DNA of 64,000 nt from contig NC_041716.1 in assembly GCF_900700375.1 (NCBI RefSeq), positions 15,288,306-15,352,305 of the forward strand, given 5' to 3'. The notes under the pieces are model-generated. The model searched no databases. It was not told the origin of the DNA and saw nothing but the letters and a program-made list of their open reading frames with translations. Below, piece by piece: positions 37,401 through 47,300 of this stretch (positions are counted from its first letter, which is position 1; every line of letters starts with the position of its first letter). This stretch comes from Denticeps clupeoides. Its lineage: Eukaryota > Chordata > Actinopteri > Clupeiformes > Denticipitidae. The translations under genes were made by a program, and so were the position numbers.

Positions 37401-40400
37401 GTGAGTTTGGTGTAGGCCTCCATGTCTTTTATGGCTGTGGAGATGGTGTAAATTTGCCCCCCAGATCCCTGAATCTTGATGTATGGATCCGCCTTCTCAA
37501 GGGCCTCTGTAATCCTGCATCAGAAAAAAAAATAGTTTACTCGCCGTACTGTAACCTGAGATTAGTACCGTTTAATATTTCCATTTAATGAACGGCACAC
37601 GAGAAATGTTTAGGATTTGCCAAAAAATACTATGCTAACATAATTTCCAAGGAAATCTGTTATTCACTAAATGTGTGAGGCAGGTAAACATAAAAGGAAA
37701 ACACACAAATAACAACTGCACAATATCCATTAACAATAAGACCTTTCACCTAAAATGTAACTGAAACTTGAGAATCTATCAACTTGTGCATTACTGCTAT
37801 AGGTTTAGCCTTTAGGATTAGCGTTCGAGGCAGGACTCCCTCAAAAGAAGTGACCGAATCGCGTACATGGTCTCGATGATGTTCGCCACCTTGTGCTGGT
37901 AAGCCCTGCGGTGCAGGCAGTTCCTGGTGTGAAACATGTCGTACAGGTTGCCCACTTCCTGCACGAAACGGAAACAACATTAATATTCTGGTCAGCAACA
38001 CAAATTTAAACTTTGCACTCCAATTCTGTACACTACTACTATACCTACTGTTTACTTTAACCCATTAAGATTTGTACAAACTGCTGCACAACATATTTCC
38101 TTTGCAATAAATGAATAAATAAATAAAAACCTTGTCTCTTGTGCAAATGTGCTTCTTCCCCTTAACTTCACAAACACGAGCAAATTTGAGAAACCGCCTG
38201 TAGTCAAAGTTGTTCTGGATGCCGAGGTGGTAACAGTCTCTGTAAAAAAAAGAAAAGATCACGGCGGTGACCAAACCAGCAAAGGGAAGGCAGAATGAAT
38301 GTGAGGAAGCAGCTGCCATTTCCGAAGGCCAGAAAAGGAGAAGTAATGTTAAAGTAATGTGCTCTTATGCCACTAAAAGCACCTTGACCTGGGACACCAA
38401 GCAGAATATCTTGAATTTCAGACAATTGCTATGTTTGCACAAAATGAAGAAGTGATTTAAATAAAAAAAAAAAAAATAATAATAATAATATATACACACC
38501 GAGCAAAATAGTCCCACTTGTCCACATCGATGCCGTTCCTCCTGTTTGCCACAATCTCGTACAGGAAAGACTTCTCCTCAGACCTGCCTTTGTAGGGCCA
38601 CTAAATAGAAAAAGAATGAGTTTACAATTTAATGCGGAAATTTAAATGCGGCCTACGGCTACACTTGCACTGCATGTAACTCACAGGGCTTTGAGTTTTA
38701 CTGGGCGAGTCGGGATCTTCAAGAGGGCCTGCAATCTGCTCTTTAATGAACAGAAGGTCACCGGGTAACGTCAAGCCATGTTCCTCCATCACAGACTCCA
38801 AACAGTTGACTTTCACCAAGTGGTCAAACATCTGCACCGATGCCACCTCATGCTGTAATGAATACATCTTGTAGTGAGTTGGTGGCAAAAGAAATGTGTG
38901 CGAGCCAAAGTAAATGTCCCGTAAATAGAAATGCTACACCACCTTCCATTTGGAGTCAGGGAGGAGCTTTGGGAACATACAATCATACATATGAGAGAAG
39001 GGTCCATGTCCTGAAAGCAGAACAAGGGAATACATTCATTCATCAGACGGCATTTAGGCACATTTGCACAATCCACTAACCAAGAATTAATATAAATCAG
39101 ATCTTTTTTCTTCTTTGCTTACCCAGATCGTGACAAAGGCCGGCAATCTGGACACACAATATGTCCTGCCGGGTTATAAGCAACTCTGGTTGCCTTTCGT
39201 TCAGGGACTGGACAAGTCGACCAGCCAGGTAGCCCACCCTGTATCAACAAATAAACACAAACACTATCAAATGAGAGATCTTGGTTCTAACTGAACCAAG
39301 AATGCACGGCTTGAACAAGCAGTGAACAAAACAAGGAATGACGAGAACAAACACACACCCAACTGAGTGTTCGAATCGGTTGTGAGACGCCCCTGGGAAC
39401 ACCAGGTACGTTCCTCCAAGCTGCTTGATGTGCCGGAGCCTCTGGAATTGAGGCGTGTCTATGATGCGGATCAGCAGGGGGTGGAGCTCAATGTGGCCAT
39501 GAATGGGGTCGTTGAAGACCTGGGGGACAGGAACGTTTACGCTATCTTTGCAAGGAAGCCGCAGGGTTGAGCATTTTCCTCTGTGCCGACGGTACCACTA
39601 CCTTCATGACATCATGGGTAATCTGCCACAGCTTCCGGATGCTGTGAAGGATTCTGAGTCGCTCTCCCAGAGGCCTGAAACGATCAGAGCAGACAGGAAC
39701 ATCCTTTCATGCCCATGCATGCTTTATATCTGTTCTGCTCTTCCCTCGGGCGGAAGTGGGAGAGGGAGCTAATTACAGGTATGTGGCAAAAACCAGGGAA
39801 CACACAATAATCACCATTCAAAAGTTAAAGCCATTTAGAAAATGTCCTTGTTTTTCCTTGAATAAAACATGAAATTTGTTTGAATATTAGTCCTTGTAGT
39901 CAAAGCCACATCTGCTGATGAACGAGGACAGTACTTGGCCAGTTTTATTGCTTCTTTAAATCAAGTCGACTGATTTCAGCTCTATTAAGGTAATTGAAAG
40001 GGGATCTCTAGTAATTAATGAAGCTTTTAAAGTGACAGACTTGGGTAAACGAACACAACCTTCCACCGGAACACGAGGTAAAAGGAAGACACTCATCTAG
40101 ACTCTTCTCCGTCTTGGCCCCTTGATGGTGGAATGAACTTCCCCTTGAGGTCAGAACAGCTCAGTCACTGAGTATTTTCAAATGGCAGCTCAAGACCTTC
40201 CTCTTCAGAGAATATTTAGATTAACTTGTAACCTTCTCATTGTCTTACTTATGTACAGAACCTACAACAAGAGTGAATAAAAAGATTGTATTCATAGTTG
40301 GGGGTCCTAGTGAACTAGAACTGATCACTTCATCGATGGTAACTTGAAAGCATGTTGTAAGTCGCTCTGGATAAGGGCATCTGCCAAATGCCTTAAATGT

Positions 40401-41328
40401 AAATGTAATTTTTGCTCACAAACGTCCTCTCTACATGTATACAGATATTTAAATAAGTCTGGACTTTTTAATGCACCAAACTATTATTTACTATCAAAAA
40501 CTAGGACGTTTCCAAAGACCCTAAACATTTGAATGGTAGTGTTCAAATAAAATCATCACCACGGAGATCTGATCCGATGAACTCACCTTATGCCCATCTT
40601 CTCCATGTCCATGTCACTTAAGTAGCGAAGACCCAGCCCAGTAATTCCATGATCTGTGGAGATCACGTACCTCATGAGACACATCAAACATCACTGCTGT
40701 GTCCTACGCAAGGCATGAGGCCTTGAACGGGGTCAGGGTGGAATAAACACCCGCACAATAACACTCAAATGATCTCAACAGGATCCCTACGTCTCCCTGC
40801 TGCTGAGGGAGAACCTTGAGACTAATGGATTCCCAGACAAAACAAATACACGCAAGATCCCACATTCCTCATGGGAACCAGACAAGGGGTTTAAAACCAA
40901 GGCTGCTTCACGTATGTACACAATTATTATTATTATTACACTTTTTTTGTGAGTGAAAAGGGTTTTTTTTGCACAGGCAATTTATTAAATAAAAAAGGCG
41001 GGGGTTATTAATTAATAAAGGCAAAATTTAAACAGAATAATAAAATAAGAATATCAACAATAGGATGGAAGGAACGAGGATTATTAGGAAATAGAGCAGA
41101 ACTGGTCCAGCAGTGGAAGGAGCCGGGAGAGTTACCTCGGAACGTCGCTTCCCACTGGCCGAGCCGCTCTCCCTGTAAGAAGCGGCATGTGGCGTCAACG
41201 TCCCACTTGCTGAAGTCGGCGTCCCGGTCCGGCTCGGCGCGCTGCCACCGCCTCTCCGGGGATTTAAAGCCGCCATTCTCCGCCGGCGACGCCTCCTCCT
41301 CCTCTCTCTGGCGCTTTCGGTTGTCCAT
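34209..41328 (-). CDS. samhd1: SAM and HD domain deoxynucleoside triphosphate triphosphohydrolase SAMHD1
   Basis: Sixteen coding exons on the minus strand: 41136-41328, 40587-40653, 39602-39674, 39359-39519, 39123-39238, 38943-39010, 38685-38852, 38500-38600, 38131-38239, 37867-37958, 37399-37514, 36457-36602, 36043-36132, 35858-35962, 34753-34890, 34209-34337. They join in phase to 623 aa (human 626). A SAM domain is followed by the HD phosphohydrolase core. The metal ligands are visible: 'SHNRFEHS', 'CHDLGHGPFSH' (His201, Asp202) and '[14 protein letters not shown]'. The C-terminal lobe carries nucleotide and tetramer contacts, and near the end 'LTPLKK' keeps the CDK-type Thr-Pro site. The enzyme cleaves dNTPs to nucleoside and triphosphate, limiting dNTP pools and viral reverse transcription. 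Exon 10 uses donor AT|GTACGC. No frame defect is seen. Confidence 0.97.
34438..34508. repeat. TA microsatellite
   Basis: About 35 TA units in the last samhd1 intron. A 30-base poly-A run lies nearby at 34131-34160, beyond the gene's 3' end. Confidence 0.95.
35125..35460. mobile_element. Tc1/mariner transposon fragment
   Basis: In a samhd1 intron. It follows the reversed middle of a Tc1-like transposase gene: 'CTGCTGAAAGAGGGCACTGC', 'CATCAGGGAATAGTGTTTCC', 'CCCAGGTGCCATGTCTTCAA' and 'CATTCAGACCAGGAAACCTT'. It is highly diverged and non-coding now. Confidence 0.65.
35505..35648 (+). mobile_element. SINE family A copy
   Basis: The head 'AGTGGCCTAGCAGTTAAGG' carries the A box, and 'TTGCCGGTTCGAA' is the B box. 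The body 'CACAGTCCCCACACACTGCT' and tail 'CACTTCACTTTTC' follow. It is shortened in the middle and sits antisense to samhd1. Confidence 0.85.
36700..36888 (-). mobile_element. SINE family A copy
   Basis: Minus orientation: 'GTGTCCTCTGCTTTTAACCA', 'GTGTGGGGACGGTGCTTTGC' and head end 'CCACTATGCCACCACTGCCC'. The 5' tail portion is truncated. Confidence 0.85.
36960..37125 (+). mobile_element. SINE family B copy, head damaged
   Basis: B box 'GGTTCAAACCTC', middle 'CCCTGAGCAAGACCTTTAAC', and tail 'GTAAGTCACTCTGGATAAGG'. The A-box side is unrecognisable. Confidence 0.75.
40040..40412 (+). mobile_element. LINE 3' end (L2/CR1-like) sharing its tail with SINE family B
   Basis: Plus strand at 40090-40220 keeps the C-terminal coding remnant of a fish non-LTR reverse transcriptase ('GATGGTGGAATGAACTTCCC', 'CAAGACCTTCCTCTTCAGAG'). 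It then has a short 3' UTR ending 'GTAAGTCGCTCTGGATAAGG' and 'AAATGCCTTAAATGTAAATG'. This end is the same as the 3' tail of the family B SINEs here. It lies between samhd1 exons 2 and 3 and is 5'-truncated, as usual for LINE copies. Confidence 0.75.
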
Positions 41329-41479
41329 GACACGGGGCGCCTCGAGCCGGAAAAGAGTCGCACACCGCGCCTGAACCCTGAATATTCTCCCTCTCCTCTC
41401 CGGACACCCAAACATCACGCGGCCGGCCGGTCGAGAGACGGCTCGCTGGCGCCACCTCTGGTTCGGAGTGCAATTGAAC

Positions 41480-42752
41480 ACCTCTACCTCTACTCATTTC
41501 AAAATATCCTAATTAAATACGTTTTCATTGTTAATGAATACATAAAATATTCATTTTTTTTAGATGAATGCCTATAGATATTTATTCTTTTTACATGCCT
41601 TCTCCATGTTAATAATAACAACAACATTTATTTCTCATACAGCCCAAAATCAGTTTGTCACAATGGGCTTTAACACCCCACACGGGGGAAAAAAAAAAAA
41701 CAGAGTGGGACGCCCTTCCAGGGTCGAGTGAGCCTGTGATTGTGTCAGTGCAGGGTTGGTCATGATTTGTCCATGGAATTTTTTTTTTTTATTGGCAGTA
41801 TGAGGAACTACCCCAGGTAAATAAGCCTACTGTGCATCCCATTTGTTTCTCGTTTCACTGTAATAGGAGCCTTTCTGTACACTGGGCTGTATACAGCTGA
41901 GACGCCAATGAAGTTTACTTTGATGCTGAAAAACACAATTAAGTTTGCATGAAATCCATCATTTTACGCACCATTATTCAGATTACACAAATTTGCATGC
42001 CATAGCCCACCAGTCAGAAACCTACAGAATGTGTTTCACATAATTAATCTTTATTCATTGCTAATCCATTTATCAGTTATCTAATGAATGATATAATCAT
42101 ACAAATGCCAACAGTTGTACCAATGTGCAACTAATGTTTAGCACTACATTTGTATAATTCAGTCAGCTACAGGTAGCACACCGGTTTGATTAAAAATTTT
42201 CTTGTTCAAACATACAAACAAGTGTTGTTTTTCAATCCAAAAAACTCAATAAAAGCAGTAATATGTAAAACACAGCAACTACGCATTTTAAGACCGTATC
42301 CAGATATAAAAAGCTATAATGATATAATTAAAATGCAAATAGCACTTGCATAGCAGAAAATGACCCAAGCTAATTGGAAAAATACTACAGATTAGTATTA
42401 ATTATTAAAATTGTATTAATTAAATAAAATGAAACCATAACTCATTGAGTAGAAATTCTTCATCCATTCATAGTTTAAATTGTGCATATTACCTTATTGT
42501 AGCTGCGAGTTGTATAGTAGTAGAGTTCGATATACTACAGTCATCTACTATGTGTTTTAAAATCTTGGGGAAATGTAGTTCTGAAAAATTCTATTAAACC
42601 GGGTATTTCCCTCCATAAATTATATTCAGAATGTAAAGTGCGATAATGACCAACTGTTTTGAGTTTTTGGTGCTGACTGGGATAGGTGAAATGTATAACC
42701 ATTTCTTCACTACTGACACTTCCAACACTTCCCTGATGAGAGGGGAGGGTTT
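41480..42752. other. Intergenic DNA between samhd1 and gss
   Basis: AT-rich with no gene, SINE or RNA that I recognise. The first 100 bases next to the samhd1 start are CpG-rich and probably promoter. The far end should contain the gss 3' UTR. Confidence 0.45.
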
Positions 42753-44264
42753 TCACACAAGTAAAGGGTTATCCAGCACAGCCACCCCCGCCGCTACTCC
42801 TCCATCAGAATACTCCACGCTCTTGGTCCTCAGGAGGTGGCCAACACATTCGTTCATCACCATGTCCTTTCCATGCCTGCGAAAACATAGTCCACTGTCA
42901 GCAAAACTCCACACACGGTAAAAGCCGCTTTGTCTCACATGGAGATAATTATTTGTGAATTTTGAAACTAAACTACCACACCATTAAAGTGGAAAAGGGA
43001 AAGTGAAGTGATTGTCATTGATAAAAACTGCAGCACAGCACACTGTGACCTTGCTTTTAACAATTACCCTTGGTGAGCATTGGGCAGCCATGACAGGCGC
43101 CCGGGAGCAGTGTTTACTCAAATATATTTCTTGATTCAGCAACAAAATGTAACAAGATTCACAAATGCATTAATCTGATGCACAAATGTCAGGGCACTTA
43201 CATTTATTCAATATATATTTGTGAATACCCTTACATTTATTTGTGGATTTGTGAATAAAGCGCTAAAAGGGAATTTTCCCAAATGTGTTTTTTTTTTTTC
43301 CAAAAGGTAGCCAATCAAACGTCTCCTGAGGTTCCAGCCAATCATATCAACTGATGTTTGAGAGTGTAGGTGCATTATGTGGCTGATGTGATTAATAATA
43401 GTAATAGCAGTTAATATATATATATTAGTGGTGGGCCGTTGCTGTGTTAACGTGAGACTCTTATCGGGCGATAAAAACAAATATCGGCGTTAATCTATTC
43501 ACAAAGTTGGGTTGGGAGCTGGGTCTACGCAAGCTATTGTGCCGGAGTTAAATGGTTACACTAGATTTATAAGTATATTTCTTCTTTCTTGTGTCTTTTA
43601 TTTTCTTATTTCCTCAAGACTTATTTTGTTTTTGTGACCCGGTTTAGTTCTCTGGACACATGGCGTGAGTTGTGAGACGTGTGTGGGGTTTGTGTGCAAA
43701 AAGTTATTTCTTTCATTTTAATTTATGTACATATTAGGAATATTTTACATGTGTGTTATTTTGTGAATATTTTTTTAATGTTCTTTTAATACTGTATATT
43801 GTAGAGAGAAGTGCAGAAAACCGCGATGTTGACGCGATGTTCTGACGTGACCTTGCTTTTGTACAGAAAACACTTTGCAAAAAATCTCTTGGGTGTCACT
43901 CATCATTTGTGGTTCAAGAAACGAAATCAAAAAGTTACACAACGCAGAAGAAGAACTGCTACACTATGATGACTTTCACCTTGATATTTTAGCGCGGATG
44001 TATACCTAGCCGAATTGCACTGTAGGGGGCGAGAAAAGTCTTCGAACTGTGAAATTACCACATCAAACGTGACGTGGTAACATGGATGCAGCTATTTAAG
44101 TTTGTGATGCATTTTGGAAACAGGAGATGAGCCCCTGGTCTAATGCCACCTGGCTTGAGAAACCCGTTCTCAAAGACTACTTTAGTCATTATTTGGGTAG
44201 CACACATATTCTGAATGCCTTCGGCAGAATTCAAATGAGCCATTCTAGATTAATTTTGCTTACT

Positions 44265-44320
<56 letters not shown>

Positions 44321-47300
44321 GGCTCATTTGGGAAGAAGCGCTCCAACAGTCATGGACGTGACAGTTCCTGCTGGATTTCTTCGGTCCCGGCCAGGTGTGT
44401 GCCAATATCGGAGCACTTAATATATATATAAAAAATTGTCACCAAATACCTGACATAAGCTCCAAAAGCACCCAGTTCACTCAAGCAGGCGTTGAGTCTC
44501 AGGGGTTTCTCCTGGTCTCAGCAGGTAGTTGTGAGAGGGACGGGGTCTGATCTTGTCCATTAATATGTAGGCAGTCCCTCTGAGCCACCCTTGACTGCTT
44601 CCAGCACCTGGCAGATCTCAGAGCCGTAAATATTGTTTCCTACAAAGAGGATGTGAATCATGTCACCTGTATTGTATTTTAATATGAATATGAACAATAT
44701 GTCCTTATAAAGTCTTGGCAGATCAGTCGGTAGAGCATCAGACTTTTTTTTTTTATCTGAGGGTAAAGGGTTAAAGTGCGATTGACATCCATAAACCTCG
44801 TACTAGGCCCACCTCTTTTCTTCTGGTATATTTACACGTCTCCTCTAGTAGGTGCTATTGCATGTTCTAAGCAAACACAACATTAACACTGTTACTGTCT
44901 CACCTCCTCCTTCCCTTTGAGGTTTTAACACAAAGACATCTGGTTCAGCCAAAGCCATGGCTACTGTCCGGTCACCTTCTTCTCCCTAAATGGAGCACAC
45001 AGGTACCAACAACCACTGCAAACCTCCAAGAACGTTGGTCTCATGTGAATTAGATGGAAATAATAGGAACATAAAGTTGTGCTTTTGTGTAAGTCTTTTC
45101 CCCCCATGTCCAGTGTGTACTGTCCAGCAAATGTGGCCCTGATCTGGTCAACAGCATCAGGCTCATTTGGGAAGAAGCTCTCCAACACTCCTGGACGTGC
45201 CAGTTCCTGCTGGACTTTTTGGTCCCGGCCAGGTGTGTGCCAATATCGGGGCACTTAATAGCAAGTGACCGCTCCATCATAAGCCTCACCTCCCAGCTCT
45301 GCAGGAAAAAATAAGGGTGACGAATCACACAAATGTTTTCTTGACATTATTTGCAGGAACACACACAGAACAGGCCAGTTTGGGCCCAACCTTAAATGTT
45401 TTTAAGATAATAATTCAATAATTCTTTTTTATTATGAGAAAACATTAGAAATGCTTACAACAAATATAGCATGTTATTTGCTATAAGCATAATTGAATGG
45501 ATGTGAAAATTTAATGAAAGAATGAAAGAATAAAATAACTGCAAGCAGCACAGCTTCACGGCACCTTTTCCAGATGTTTACTGAAATAATGTGTCTCCAT
45601 TGAATCACATCAAATTTGACTGGGTGACCCTGCAGCCTGTTATCAAAAGCCTACCCAGCTGCAGATTCAGAAACCACTCAGTAGGTGGAGCTAGAGAGCA
45701 ACCATTAACTCCTTCGTGTCAGGTAATTGAAGGAAACAAAACTCGTTAGGAATATGAACTCTCAGCGAGAAAAAAAAAGAAGAGAGCTCGTAACCGGGTG
45801 GATGAGCAGCATGGAAGAAAACTAAGACAGAGAGAGAGAGAGACAAAAAGAACATTGTGGCAGACCTGCTCTGTGTAGTTCTGAGGCATGTACCCATTGC
45901 GAAAGTACACGATTGCAACTTCTTTTCCACCTCTGAAATACAAGGACACAATTTCCCCAATCTATGAAAACACAAAGTGCACGAATGCAAACTATTGCTT
46001 ATTAAAAACGCACACAAAAAGCCTCTTCTCCTGATCCAACGACCCTGTTTTGAAAACTTCTTCAAATCTTCTTCTAATCACTGGGATATTTCTGAAAGGA
46101 AAAAAAAAAAGCACATCAAAGTGAAATATGACATTCCAATTCATCTGATATTTTAATCAAGCTTGCCTGCAAAGGTTAAAGTTGGCTAGTATTTAATGTA
46201 AAAATAACTCTTACCTTTTCCAAAGTTCATTTTCAATATATCGATGGTCATATATGTTCCTCTGGATTTCTTCTACTAGAAACATGACCACAGCCCTGTT
46301 GTGGGACATGACCGCTTCATTTGCTTAAACTGCTTTAAGCTGTGCCCATTCTTATTTCATGCTGTCCAACGAGAACCCACCCCTGAGGTTTTTGCAGGCA
46401 TCACAAATGTAGAATCATTTAGCTTTCCCAACTCACCTTTCAGATCCATAGAGTTCCCAAGCTTTGGCCAAACCTTTGGCAAGCCCCGCTGCTGGGTTGT
46501 TGTCGAGGATTTTCTTCTGATCCTCTAATCGTTCGGCAACACCCAGGATGTGCCTTAAAGATGGTCAAGGTCAATACTATATAACTCTAATATATTTTAT
46601 AGACCACCATATAACTAAAACTGTAGCGCATCACTGCATTTTGAAATAAGGTTATAACAAAGGCCATTACATACCGATGAACATCAGGCATCTGTGAAGT
46701 AAGCCCTCCAAAACTGGCAGCAATAGTATTGATCTCAATCTGCTTCAGGGACATGCCTCCGTCCCTGTCCTGGTCCACCATGTAGTCTGAGCGATTCAAA
46801 CCTAAGACAATGGACTTGAAAGACAAACGGAAGTACGTGGGAAAATACATGTGAAAGTCTGTGTTTCAGGAAACAGATAAAAACGTCTTACTTGTTTTGG
46901 ACCCTCCTGAAGAACATGCCTGTATATGCTGAAAAGCCGTGCCGTGAAATCATCCACTTTAATTGTGCTGATGTGGGAAAAAAAGTTAACAGCATTACTT
47001 ACTCATATATAATGTGAAAGTGAAGTGATTGTCACATGTGACACACAGCACAGCACACGTGCACACATTGAAATTTGTCCTCTGCATTTAACCCACCACC
47101 CTGAGTGAGCAGTGGGCAGCCATGACAGGCGCCCAGGGAGCGGTGTGTGGGGACGGTGCTTTGCTCAGTGGCACCTCAGTGGCACCGTGGCGGATCAGGA
47201 TTTGAACCGGCAACCTTCTGATTACGGGGCCGCTTCCTTAACCGCTAGGCCACCACTGCCCCGTCAATATATAGTGAGAGTGAGTATGCGTATATAAAAA

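Noticed and set aside
47112-47297. 61-codon open frame
   Set aside because: It lies within a full-length SINE and similar frames appear in other copies.
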